DNA of 64,000 nt. It comes from Lingula anatina (Eukaryota > Brachiopoda > Lingulata > Lingulida > Lingulidae). The stretch's first letter is position 1. Every line of letters starts with the position of its first letter. The position numbers were made by a program, and so were the translations under genes. Positions 24,901 to 36,500 of this stretch are shown here, piece after piece. The DNA lies in contig NW_019775717.1 in assembly GCF_001039355.2 (NCBI RefSeq), forward strand, positions 1 through 64,000, read 5' to 3'. The notes below the pieces were generated by a model that did no database searches, had not been told where the DNA came from, and was given only the letters and a program-made list of their open reading frames with translations.

Positions 24901-27900
24901 AATTCACTAGTGTCATAATTACAGCCGTCTACATTCACCCCCGGGCTGATACAAAATTAGCAATACAAAACCTCACATCAGTCGTCACATCCCATGAAAA
25001 TTCGGAACCTGATTCATTATCTATTGTCCTTGGTGATTTCAACAAAGCCAACTTGAAAACGACACTACCTAATTATCGCCAGGTCATCAATTTTCCGACA
25101 AGGGGCAATTACATTTTGGACCACTGCTATTGTCCTATTAAAGGGGCGTACCAACCAGTCAAACGATCCTCTTTAGGAAACTCCGACCACTGCATTATCC
25201 TGCTAATTCCAACATACAAGCAACAATTCAAGGAAAACAAGCCCACCATAAAAACAGTAAAAGTTTTCAACCAAGCAGCCATAGATACCCTCCATGATTG
25301 CCTCGAGGCCACCGAGTGGGAGGTATTCAGAGATACTGAGGACGTTAACAACTACACTGATGCCGTTACTGGTTACATCCAATTCTGTGAAGAAATGTGT
25401 GTCCCGAGAAAGCAAGTGAAGCAGTTTACTAACAACAAGCTCTGGTGCAACAACAAGATCCGCAAGCTCATTAAGGAAAAAGATGTAGCCTACCGTAACA
25501 AAGAACAACACCCCGAAAACTATCGGAAGTTAAAAGCAACCCTGCGATGGGCCATCAAGAACGCCAAGAGAGACTTTAAAAAGAAATTCGAAGAAAAGTT
25601 TGAGACCAATAACGTAAGACAGCTATGGTCAAACATGTCATCACTCACTAAATACAAAGGTCCAAAACACGTACTGAGTGACGACGACACAGCACTTCCC
25701 GACAAGCTGAATGAATTTTACGCTAGGTTTGACATTGCCAACAACTCGGACTTAACATCGGCTCCACTAAATGCACATCCACATGACCCACCGCCTTTTT
25801 CTGTTCAGAAATGGCAGGTTCAGTGTCATTTTATGGGCCTCGACGCACACAAGTCATCTGGACCAGATGGTATTTCGCCAAGGCTTCTAAAGACATGTGC
25901 ACCACAACTGGCACATGTATTCACGGATATTTACAATCTATCGCTGCTTTCCCAACGAGTTCCGCGGGCATGGAAGACAGCTACTATCATTCCTGTGCCG
26001 AAGTCCAAAACAGTTTCTTGCCTAAACGATCTCCGTCCAGTTGCGTTGACTCCAGTTCCAATGAAAATTCTAGAGAAACTTGTTCTGTCGTATATTAAAA
26101 CCATTGTACCAGAGACACTTGATCCCTTTCAGTTTGCATATAGACGCAATAGAAGCGTAGATGACGCTCTTAGTATGTGCATACATAACATTTTAGAACA
26201 CACGGATAAGAAAAACACATACGCAAGGATCTTATTTATAGACTACAGCTCGGCTTTTAATACCATTATTCCACAAAAACTTTATGCTAAGCTTTTAAAC
26301 GAACTGAAATTTCCTTCATTCTTATGCAGTTGGGTTTTAGATTTTTTATTAGACAGGAGACAAGCTGTGAAAGTGGGTACAAGTACTTCTGATATTGTGG
26401 TTTTAAATACAGGTGCGCCTCAGGGTTGTGTTCTGTCACCATGCCTGTACAGCTTGTTCACGTATGATTGTGTTTCATCTCATGAGAGTAATTGCATCTT
26501 GAAGTTTGCAGACGACACCACATTAATTGGCTTAATAAGTGATAATGATGAGACCTGGTATAGAAACGATGTCAACTCAGTTGTACAATGGTGTAAAGAC
26601 AACGATTTGTTACTGAATGTAGGGAAGACTAAGGAAATGATTGTTGACTTCAGAAAGAATAGAAATGTGAAAGAACCCATTCATATCAGTGGCACTGCAG
26701 TAAAGCAAGTAGCCAATTTTAGACTACTGGGGGTAGAATTCAATAGCTCACTTACCTGGAAGGACCACATAGACAAACAGTTGAAAAAAGCGAGGCAAAG
26801 GGTATATTTTTTAAGAAAGTTGAAGGATTTTACTTCAAATGAAATGATTTTAGCTAACTTTTACAAATGCGTTATAGAAAGTATATTAACATTTGCAATC
26901 ATAGTATGGTATGGGCGGGCCACTGTAGAAGAACGCAAGCGTCTAGATATGGTCACATCAACGTGCGGCAAAATCATCGGTCTGGAACTCCCCTCTCTAG
27001 GTGCCATCTATACTAACAGATCAGTAACAAAAACAGAGAAAATCATGTCTGACTATACCCACCCCGCACATGGGCTTTTTAAATTTTTACCAAGCAACTG
27101 CAGGCTTTTAACTTTTAAGGGATCTAAAAGGTTTTTAAAGAGTTTTTACCCATCTGCTGTGTCTCATTTTAACAACAAAAATGGAAATTTATAATTTATT
27201 TATTTATAATTTGTAACCTGAATAGCAGTCCAATTTCCGTTTTATATGAATTTTATATTTATATATTAATGGCTNCCCACCCCGCACATGGGCTTTTTAA
27301 ATTTTTACCAAGCAACTGCAGGCTTTTAACTTTTAAGGGATCTAAAAGGTTTTTAAAGAGTTTTTACCCATCTGCTGTGTCTCATTTTAACAACAAAAAT
27401 GGAAATTTATAATTTATTTATTTATAATTTGTAACCTGAATAGCAGTCCAATTTCCGTTTTTTTATATGAATTTTATATTTATATATTAATGGCTGAATA
27501 AACTCTTATCTTATGTATTTAAATATATATAAACAGAAAAGGGAAAAAACTGGTTTTGGGCTACTACAAATCTTTCGGCATGCTGCGAAGTTTACCACCC
27601 AAATAACAACACACATACTAAAATCCACAACCACCAATACCTAAAGGAAGAAATAATAAAAAAAAAAATAAAGTCAAATTTTTGGGAAGAATTGCAAAAA
27701 GGAGAAAACAATAAACTCAGAACATATGGAAAAATTAAACACACTTATGAGGCTGAACCTTATGTAAAACTCAACGTTTCTTTAGCTCAAAAAAGGGTAT
27801 TAGCAAAAATGAGTATCAGTGATCATGAATTAGAAAAACCAAAGAAATAAACTGACAAAAGGAAATGCCCCCACTGCGACTCAATAGAAGGTGAAGCACA

Positions 27901-30900
27901 CTTTTTTTCTAGAATGCAGTGAACACAGAGTCGAACGGGAAATACTGTTCGCTTCCATACCAGAGGTGAATTTGCAGGGTCCAACAGACAATAAACTATC
28001 TATTTTACTCAATCCACTCTCTGTAAATGTAAACTATTTCTTTGTGCTCAATAAATTATTATTATTATATGTATTCGTCAGGCATGCCCCTCCGTAACTG
28101 CACATTACTTTCAGACATAAATTTCACCCCACTTTCATGAATATCCAGAGATATCTGCTTGATTTTTATAATCGTCAAGGCTTTAGGCTTAATGTATGTA
28201 GTATGACGTGTACCCATTACATTAATAATCATATACTCAGAATTTGCTCTGTCACGGATCGAACTATAGTGTACTAGCAATAAAATCATTTTCATGCCTC
28301 CCAGCACCACTGACAAACGTCTCATTATTGCCAACCGGAACTAAAAAAATGAGCACATTGATATTGCTTTCACTGAAACGTGCAGCCAATTTTTTCCCAT
28401 CCGTTTGCATCAAGCATACAATTTCCTACAAAATAATCACTACTTTGTTGTTTGTTTTTTTAAACTAACACTCTAATGGGCTGAATGTTTGCACGCACAC
28501 ATTTCCTGTGGCACAAAGTTGCGTCAACATGAGAGGGCGATTGATCACCCGTGAACTCTCTCTTTGGAAATAAGGTCATAATTGTGTAAATCCCATAAAT
28601 TGACCGCCCCAAGAAACTGGGAATACAACAGATATAAAAAAATTATTGCCTTCTCTCTTTGTTATTCTTCTCTGTGTTCATAGAGGTCATAAACCCCATT
28701 CCCATACCTAGATCGATCTAACAGGATCAGTCCATCTTTGAAGGGTTTCTTGCTAAATTGCTTTCATCTTAAGCGGCTTCGAAGTGTGGCACGCTTACTG
28801 AAGCTGTTCAGGGGTACGTAACTGTCATTTATCAGCTTCAGTAGGCGCGCCAGACTTCTAAGCCGCTTAATCTGAAAGAACTTAAGCGAAAAACCCCTCA
28901 AAGATGAACCGATCCCGCTCGATCGNGCTATTTTCAGGCAGGACGAGACATGACGTAGTGGTTGGTAAGAATGCAATCTAAATTCCAAACACTTTATTAA
29001 GGGTTTTCTTTCCACATCTTGATTCGGGTCTGTTATATGTGCAGTAACACTTAACTTATTAATAATATGACTAAATTCTCTAAAGGTAAGAAAAATGATA
29101 AGATAAAATACTACTTTTACCATATACCAGTGCACATGTACAACGTGAATATTTAAAATTGTAATGGACCCCCCATATTTAACTTAAAACGAAGTTGTCG
29201 GCACTAGAAACCCTGATAATAAGGTGACTAGAAACCCTGGTTTTAAGGTGGGGTCACCTTTTGGCGGTATGATAGAAATGTATTTAAATATATATAAACA
29301 GAAAAGGGAAAAAACTGGTTTTGGGCTACTACAAATCTTTCGGCATGCTGGGAAGTTTACCACCCAAATAACAACACACATACTAAAATCCACAACCACC
29401 AATACCTAAAGGAAGAAATAATAAAAAAAAAATAAAGTCAAATTTTTGGGAAGAATTGCAAAAAGGAGAAAACAATAAACTCAGAACATATGGAAAAATT
29501 AAACACACTTATGAGGCTGAACCTTATGTAAAACTCAACGTTTCTTTAGCTCAAAAAAGGGTATTAGCAAAAATGAGTATCAGTGATCATGAATTAGAAA
29601 AACCAAAGAAATTAACTGACAAAAGGAAATGCCCCCACTGCGACTCAATAGAAGGTGAAGCACACTTTTTTTCTAGAATGCAGTGAACACAGAGTCGAAC
29701 GGGAAATACTGTTCGCTTCCATACCAGAGGTGAATTTGCAGGGTCCAACAGACAATAAACTATCTATTTTACTCAATCCACTCTCTGTAAATGTAAACTA
29801 TTTCTTTGTGCTCAATAAATTATTATTATTATATGTATTCGTCAGGCATGCCCCTCCGTAACTGCACATTACTTTCAGACATAAATTTCACCCCACTTTC
29901 ATGAATATCCAGAGATATCTGCTTGATTTTTATAATCGTCAAGGCTTTAGGCTTAATGTATGTAGTATGACGTGTACCCATTACATTAATAATCATATAC
30001 TCAGAATTTGCTCTGTCACGGATCGAACTATAGTGTACTAGCAATAAAATCATTTTCATGCCTCCCAGCACCACTGACAAACGTCTCATTGTTGCCAACC
30101 GGAACTAAAAAAATGAGCACATTGATATTGCTTTCACTGAAACGTGCAGCCAATTTTTCCCATCCGTTAACTTCAAGCATACAATTTCCTACAATATATG
30201 CACAACTTTGTTGGTTGTTTTTTTTAAACCACTACTCTAATGGGCTGAATGTTTGCACGCACACATTTCCTGTGGCACAAAGTTGCGTCAAAATGAGTGG
30301 GCGATTGATCACCCGTGAACTCTCTCTTTGGAAATAAGGTCATAATTGTGAAAATCCCATAAATTGACCGCCCCAAGAAACTGGGAATACAACAGATATA
30401 AAAAAAATTATTGCCTTCTCTCTTTGTTATTCTTCTCTGTGTTCATAGAGGTCATAAACCCCATTCCCATACCTAGATCGATCTAACAGGATCAGTCCAT
30501 CTTTGAAGGGTTTCTTGCTAAATTGCTTTCATCTTAAGCGGCTTCGAAGTGTGGCACGCTTACTGAAGCTGTTCAGGGGTAAGTAACTGTCATTTATCAG
30601 CTTCAGTAGGCGCGCCAGACTTCTAAGCCGCTTAATCTGAAAGAACTTAAGCGAAAAACCCCCCAGAGATGGACCGATGCCGCTAGATCGATCTAGGTAT
30701 GGGAATAGGGTCATAGCTTACCTATTGAAGTTCAACTCTGTGCTTGTCCGCCGCATGAGAACAGTCCACCCTTGCTCACAGTAAACCCGAAGAGTTTTCT
30801 TCATGCCGGGGACGTATATCCAATGAAGTCCATCTTCTCCTTCTAGAACAATATGCAGAAAGATTTAACAGAGGGGACGCCGTATTTATATATCACTGAG

Positions 30901-32843
30901 CGAGAGACAGAGAGAGAGAGAGATTGATTTCATATTCGATCAAAGTGTAATGCATTTTGTCAGTTGCTTGTTGTTTATTTATTTCATTATCTACAATTGA
31001 TTAGTTATAGCGCTTTTTACGAAGTTATGACATACATGTAAATGGCACAATGAATATTTACATACATTTCTATGTCTGACTTTCTGTTTTTTTTTCAATA
31101 TTGAATATTCTGTTGAAGACAACTATAGACGCATGTTGTACACGTGGAAATCATGCATTTATGCTTTTATAGATCACCTTATACAGATTGTTATTCGGGT
31201 TATCCTGTATTATCCTTTCGGTTTGAACAAAAGGATAATGATGAAAATACATCTAGTTTGTTGATCATGAGTACCAAATGCATGTGTTTACGCTGTTATA
31301 GGCAGGGACGGATCCAGAGATGTTTTCTGACAGTCTTCCAAATTATCTTTGTTGATCCATCCTCCATTTTTGACCGTCTTCCGACAGAAAAAATTAGATA
31401 CCCGTCAATGTTAACTTAAAAATCTGACCGTCTTCCAGAAGACCCAGAAGACGGCCTAAATCCGCCCCTGTATAGGCACACTATACTGCAAAGTACAGTT
31501 AAAGCATGATATCGATTTTGTAACAGTAATTGGCAGAACGTCTGGTAGGTAGTGCCCCCTTATAACTCTTAATACAAACAGAATATTGTCACATTATTTG
31601 AAGGACAAGTAGCGGGATGACTCTGTTACAAGGCGAGTCTATAATGTATGCGAATACAGCGTGTTTTAACTGGTGGTGTTGTCAACAGTCAAGCATGGAG
31701 ACTGACCTAGGAACCCTTTTATTCCTTTAAACGTCTCATTTGAACGGTAAAGCAATATTGGTATTCAATAAAGCAAATGTCTCTTGTTTTAAGTGTGTAT
31801 CGGAATTCGTTATTGTTATTATGATCGGAATCGTTATATCTAAATTTAGTTCTGATCAGCTAACTGTTTCCAATAATTAAACAGGAGGTGAAAAGCTTTT
31901 AGTACACCTCTAATAGATCGCTGCAAACATAATCGTCTGGAATAAGTTTTGATGTTTACTCTTGAGGCCTAAAATTACCAAATAGCAATTTGAAATTATT
32001 TTCTTTTCTTTACATCTTTTCTTACCATAAAATTCTTCAAAATGTTTTCAGTTAAGTTCAAATCCTATGTTCACTTTTGCTTTTTAAGGAATGTGGAGAA
32101 ACAAACACGAAAAAAAAAGGAAATTGCTCAGTGAAAGACTACTCACCGTACTCAGCGCAGTCATGCGGGAGCTAAAATTGACAAAAATAATAGGTGACTT
32201 AAGACACAAATTTGTTTTAATCTTTAAAAAAAACTATTCTACCGCTTTCTGTCTTTTTCAAAATACGTTTTGACCGAAAATAAAAAATTGTGATTCATGA
32301 TCACAGGCTTGATACATGTATAAGCGCATGCCACTAAACTTGGTTCTCACAAACAATAGCACGACATTTCGTCGAGCGTTTTTACATGCAGGTTTCTAAA
32401 AACACAGTATCATCGTAATAAAATGAGCTTTAAAAGTTCATCCCCAAGGTTAAAAAAAAAAGAAAAAAAAACTTGTACCGTAGACATCTTCATATTCTCT
32501 GGCCTACCTTCAAATAGTATTGACTTCCCGATTCATCAGACAGTGACGCTCCTGTAGCGGAGAGATCTGCAGCTGAATTCAGTTCACAAACTGTGTTGCT
32601 CGATCTTAAATTAAATGACTTACAAAGAGGGTCCTTAACGCAGTCCCGTGCGCACTCTAAACTCTGAAATCTGCGTTGAATTGGTTTGGTTTGTAACACA
32701 GAGTTTGACAAGTATTTATCGCGACGGAAAACAAAGGCATCGGCATCGGCATCATCGTTTGTGCTACTGTCAGATTGTGCCCGACATAAACACAAAGTTA
32801 ATGCAGAGATGACCAGAAAGCAGAACGCCCGTGTTTTCCACAT
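21959..32843 (-). CDS. Gene C: secreted PAN/apple plus fibrinogen C-terminal domain protein
   Basis: Exons 32843-32508, 32171-32147, 30842-30722 and 22463-21959 sum to 987 bp (328 residues, stop TAG). I chose the ATG at 32843 (MWKTRAFCFLVISALTLCLC) because a signal peptide follows directly; an upstream in-frame ATG at 32930 would add 29 residues ahead of it. The PAN/apple-like domain reads ECARDC...LCKSFN...CELN. Exon 2 gives LPHDCAEY. The FReD includes GLHWIYVPGMKK, VYCEQGWTVLMRR, DHWLGLEAFHHLT, DKDQDTTSTSNCA, GGWWYRAC, CTSGC and GVPFG. Middle exon lengths (25, 121) match genes A and B, and exon 4 (505) matches B. Intron 3 is about 8.3 kb as assembled, inflated by a LINE, foldback elements and single-N duplicated blocks. 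The calcium loop is DKDQD rather than DRDND, so ion binding may differ. Confidence 0.85.
22667..23085. mobile_element. Long foldback (inverted-repeat) element with GATCGATC motifs
   Basis: Arms of about 137 bp pair with each other: about 22707-22846 against 23066-22927. Matching words include CTAGATTACTGTCAG / CTGACAGTAATCTAG, GTCCCGCC / GGCGGGAC, AGGGGGTAATTAA / TTAATTACCCCCT, and a nearly perfect 29-bp stretch around CCCCCAGGGAGTTAGGTCGA. The loop of about 80 bp repeats the word AGATCGATCT. No coding capacity, so it looks like a non-autonomous foldback transposon. It shares modules with 30457-30710 (TAAGCCG, a CTTAC/TACAGCT-type core, GATCGATC), hence the same family. It lies in intron 3 of gene C. 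Confidence 0.75.
23113..24500. repeat. Near-identical 1.39-kb block, copy 1 (intron plus LINE 5' part)
   Basis: Matches 24502-25888 at an offset of 1389 bp with only a few substitutions (for example TTATCTTGC here, TTATCCTGC there). It ends at the single N at 24501 in the middle of the LINE reverse transcriptase frame. It contains about 356 bp of host intron followed by the first kilobase of the LINE. Confidence 0.9.
23469..24500 (+). mobile_element. LINE fragment, duplicate of the 5' part of 24857-27516
   Basis: An open frame from 23473 encodes the same endonuclease C-terminal half and reverse transcriptase start (GDFN, NSDH, KSSGPDGISPRL) as the complete copy, then stops at the single N at 24501. 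Together with the shared host flank, this indicates the other haplotype's contig end rather than an independent insertion. Confidence 0.85.
24857..27516 (+). mobile_element. 5'-truncated non-LTR retrotransposon (LINE, CR1/L2-like)
   Basis: One uninterrupted frame of about 777 codons (24861-27194) runs from the middle of an APE-type endonuclease through a complete reverse transcriptase. Its first codon is a TTG, and the real protein start is missing. Residues 58-61 GDFN and 108-110 SDH are endonuclease motifs; 459-469 FIDYSSAFNTI, 518-527 GAPQGCVLSP and 549-552 FADD are reverse transcriptase motifs, FADD being catalytic. The C-terminal region is of the kind seen in CR1/L2-group LINEs (HPAHGLF, LPSNCR). 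The 3' end is short, without a long poly(A), ending near AATAAACTCTTATCTT. The last 217 bp appear twice around the N at 27275, so the true insert is about 2.44 kb. It lies in antisense to gene C, in its intron 3. An empty-site version of the locus is at 28927-30710. Confidence 0.9.
27276..27495. repeat. Repeated LINE 3' end after single N
   Basis: Copies 27058-27274 at an offset of 218 bp with a 3-base longer T run. It begins immediately after the N at 27275. Probably an unmerged contig overlap. Confidence 0.9.
27517..28080 (+). pseudogene. Relic of a second LINE, C-terminal zinc-knuckle-like region (LINE-bearing allele)
   Basis: Broken frames encode pieces such as LRTYGKIKHTYEAEPYVKLN and a CPHC-x8-H-x4-C-like end (CPHCDSIEGEAHFF, FLECSEHRVE), typical of the C-terminal tail of non-LTR reverse transcriptase proteins. 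Several frameshifts are present, and there is a stop (AAATAA) near 27845 that the other copy lacks (AAATTA). The element ends at CTCAATAAATTATTATTATTA, a LINE-like 3' tail, around 28048-28070. Confidence 0.65.
28692..28925. mobile_element. Foldback MITE with GATCGATC ends, copy cut by single N
   Basis: Same element as 30457-30710 but truncated at its right end by the N at 28926. Terminal words CCCATTCCCATACCTAG and AGATCGATCT are intact at the left end. Confidence 0.75.
28927..29280. repeat. Third copy of the LINE 5' host flank, without the LINE
   Basis: Equals 23114-23468 and 24503-24856 almost base for base, but continues directly into the 3' flank of the LINE (TATTTAAATATATATAAAC from 29281). 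It therefore represents the unoccupied target site. Confidence 0.9.
29281..29845 (+). pseudogene. Relic of a second LINE, C-terminal zinc-knuckle-like region (LINE-free allele)
   Basis: Allelic counterpart of 27517-28080. One frame of 76 codons at 29456-29686 stays open through LTDKRKCPHCDSIEGEAHFF, where the other copy has a stop. A frameshift follows in the T-run before FLECSEH. It is an old, dead fragment of a non-LTR element that is not the LINE at 24857. Confidence 0.65.
30457..30710. mobile_element. Foldback MITE with GATCGATC terminal repeats
   Basis: About 254 bp. The left end CCCATTCCCATACCTAGATC pairs with the right end GATCTAGGTATGGGAATAGG; internal arms also pair (CTTAAGCGGCTT / TAAGCCGCTTAA; GCTTACTGAAGCTG / CAGCTTCAGTAGGC). 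It is flanked by TCATA on both sides, a possible target-site duplication. Its right end lies only about 12 bp from the exon 3 donor of gene C (GTAAGC at 30721-30716). No coding capacity. Confidence 0.8.
31303..31470. mobile_element. hAT-like MITE
   Basis: About 168 bp. The left end CAGGGACGGATCCAG and right end CCTAAATCCGCCCCTG are imperfect inverted repeats. TATAGG flanks both sides as a likely target-site duplication. CAGGG-type ends with duplications near 8 bp are typical of hAT elements. It lies in intron 2 of gene C. Confidence 0.65.
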
Positions 32844-33510
32844 TGCTGCCAAGATGTGTAATGTAGGCCTAATAGCGATAAACAATGAACGACTGAGCCG
32901 TCTGATGTTTTTATTGATCAGCCCCAGCACTTAATTAAAATTTATTTGACATATATTGTTGATATCAGTTTACCTCTGCGTCATTTTACACCAGAAACCA
33001 ATGCAAAATCAATACATTTACGTTAACAATGTAACATGTGGACGGCCTTGATCCTGCCTGAACCAAATGGATCTTGACCTATTGAACAGATATCGGAAAC
33101 TCATTACATCACGTTTGATAACGAATTTACACCTCGACGGTCCTTTAATGAACATACATGTACAGTATGCATAAATTGCCTAAATGGGTGAATAACACTA
33201 ACTGGTTGTGCATTACTTAGTATCTAATTCGTATTTTCATAACAGCTGGCCCTTGGAGAAACCGAGAGCATTTACAGGGTAAATCTCACACATTTTATAC
33301 ACCCTTTACTATACGCATAAAGCGGACGTAATTAACGCACAAAAGGCAAGGCGAAGTATATAATTTTAGTATTGTGTTCCCCGAAACGTCTCCCTGCGTT
33401 CCTATTGCAAAAATCACTTTAAACCAAGAGTTCGAAAAGATCAGCAAAACGTCTCATTTCAGCGAATGCCTCAATGTGGTCCTGATTTGATACTCTCGTC
33501 TGGATCTCAG
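32844..33510. other. Intergenic region between genes C and D
   Basis: About 670 bp separating the gene C start codon from the gene D stop codon, both minus strand. It must contain the gene C promoter and the gene D 3' UTR. No distinct motif seen. Confidence 0.5.
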
Positions 33511-36500
33511 TTACCTGAAGAAACCCCATAAAAATGCCCCAACGCTCAGACAAATGACGAGATTGACATTGACAACTCTCCGCCATTTGGGGTTTTCCTC
33601 CATGGCCAAAAGCGCCATTCTTCTTTCTATAGCTTTGTGTTCCTCAGCATTTTCGCTGTCGTTGTGTAAAGCATTGTAGCCACATATCCAGTATAGGACC
33701 TTCTTCCAAGCAGGTAATTCTACTGAAAAATGATGGGAAAAAAATAGTAGATCGGTTTTGTTATCAGTTACAGGTACATGTACGATCCTCAGCAATGGAG
33801 GGGTTTAAAATTCTGAAAATTGCCCATGGTATAAGTATTTATGTTTCAATTGCTGGAACATTTGAAGTCAATCTTTTTTAAAATACGGTTATATAATGAC
33901 CTTATATCTTTCAAAATTTTGAAAAAAGCTAATTCTGTTCAGAAATGCACTTTATATCTAGTTCATGTTTGTTACACCCACGCGTGGCTTTTGTAGATGA
34001 GCCCTGTCTACTTGTTTCAGATATATCTTCCGGGATCTCCTCCGATATCTCCAGTGCTCCTATTTCTTTTGATACGGAAAATACCATATTTTTAGGTTCT
34101 GTTCGTGTATCTTCATCTAGGTGTAGATCACTCTTGGTGGACCAAGTTAGTCTTACCAGCTACAATGAATAAATAAAATTTTTAAAAACTTTATTTTTGA
34201 GGTCAGTTTTTAAGTTTGAACCACATACAAACTTGCGCCATTGTGACATAAATAAGGAATCAGTTTACGGCGTGTATTTTGCATGCGTGACGTGGATAAT
34301 ACTACATGGAAACGCAATGATATGCAACATGAGCAATTTCTATGAAAAAAAGCTTCCATTTCTTTTATAAACAGTATTAAATGAGTTACTATATGTAAAA
34401 GCGTAGGGTTAAACGTTTTTCAATTTCATAAAACCTTGAAAATACATGAATATATAGTTCAACTTACATCTTTTTTCTCCTGAGGTTTGGTGAGGATGCT
34501 AACCACAACAGTGACAATTATACACAGAACAAATAATACACATGCATAGTTCAGGAAATGAAATTTTTTTAGAATTCCTGGTCGGTTATCTGGGATTCCG
34601 CAAGGTGGTGCTGGGAGCGCAAAGTCTGCTATCATTCTGGCGACTCCCAATATGAGCCCAACCAGTAGTCCCCAAAAAGCGCCCTGAAAAGAATAAAAAA
34701 TGGCCAGCCATAGGAAATAAAATCAATTTTTCATGATATACAATATTAAAGAAGACGGAGGAAAAAGGATTTGCATATTATATTGCAAAACGTTCTCCGG
34801 TGACTTGTTTTTTTTTTTAAAGTGAAGTATCGCACGTACCTTAATAATAAAATCAAATTTTATTAAGCAGTTTTATCAACGCAGTGATAAATCACAATAC
34901 GTATAAAGAAGCAACTGTGAAGAAGGATTATCACGGCTACTAGTACATGCTTTAAAACAACCGCCTTTCTCTCCTGAAACAGCATTAAACAGTGAGGAAT
35001 TTACCGGTTCGTTCACCCTGCTCCAGGCTATCGCCATAACAAAGCAGGCCAGCACTGGCGGGGCAAGGTAAGAGTTGACAGACTGAAGGTAGTTTAACAG
35101 TTGACCCTCTCGTGCCCCGCCAACTATCGGCAACCAAGCAATGCTGAATCCACCAAATACAACGATGAACAATCTGAAAGATGTTAAATATTGATGATTG
35201 CCACAGTTTGTATACTGAATTATGAATGAAGTCAGCGGACAATAAATAATACTCCCCTTGGTCAATACATACGGCATGATGAACCTTCCAATCATCTATT
35301 TCTGTTGAATTTTATATTGACATTTTAACACAATGATGGATAATTGGTTATTTATTGGGCATAATCTTCAGCGAAAAACACGCCAACATATATGCATGAA
35401 TTTACCACAGAAAATTAGATTTATGCCTCACATGTATAACAAGTTTCGTTTGACCGCGTTCTTTGTTAATGATAGGCCTATGTTTGAGAGATAATGCAAC
35501 TGAATTAAAAAAACTTACCTCCCAACAATCATAATTTCCCATTCAGATGCTCTTTTCCTAATTTTCTTCCATATGTCAATGGTAAATACTGTGCTGCCGC
35601 TGTTAAATATGGACGACAACGAACTCATCAAAGCTGTGAGTATGGCGGCAAACATCAAACCTTTTAAGCCTGAAAATGGGGTTATATGTCATCTCACGAA
35701 TATGAAATATCAAAATAATATTAGTTTGTCATCTAAATACTAAATTTAATTCTTTTCTCTAATAGGTGACTTAGTTCCTTTTAGCTCTCTTTCGTCGTTT
35801 CAGTTTGGAATAGGTTTTTTTTTTGTTACTGTAGATGATGTGTTTTCATTATGCCCCTATATTCCTTGACAAATTAGTAGTGCAGATATTTAAATATAAT
35901 TATTGAATTAGGCCAATAATAAAACCTGAACTAACCCACGGGCATAAGTTGCAGTATCAGCGTTGGGTATGCAATGTTGGAGCATCCTTTGGAATTCCCG
36001 CACACTCTTGTACAAGACTCTGGGCTGGAGCATGCAACTGTGTCTTAAATATATAGACAATTATGTCAAGATCAAGGAAGATTTACACACGTTTATCATC
36101 ACGTGTTTTTGTAAATGCATATACTTATATAACAGTAATTTTGGCCGCCGTTTAAATTATCATTTTGAAAGACGCCTAATACCGCTTTGTAAATTAATAC
36201 TCCAAAAAATTAACGCGGTTTAATAAATATTACAAAACAGCGTAAGTTTTGTCGTGAGAAATACCAATGTTTTGGTACAGCTGAGTTATTGTCAGACAGG
36301 TACCATACTCACAGTTACAATTTCTGTCAGTAAATAAGTTTGGTTTGAAACGCTTATACATCTGGGTAAACGGGATAAAAAAATCAATGTTTTAAAAACC
36401 AAGTTAAAGACGTTAAAATACATTAATTTAATCACTGTATATTCATTACATGTTAAACAAAGCAGTACCGGAGAATAAAGCTCTGCTGGCCATCCCGGGC

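Noticed and set aside
25811-26098. 95-codon frame inside the LINE
   Set aside because: Out-of-frame shadow of the reverse transcriptase frame.
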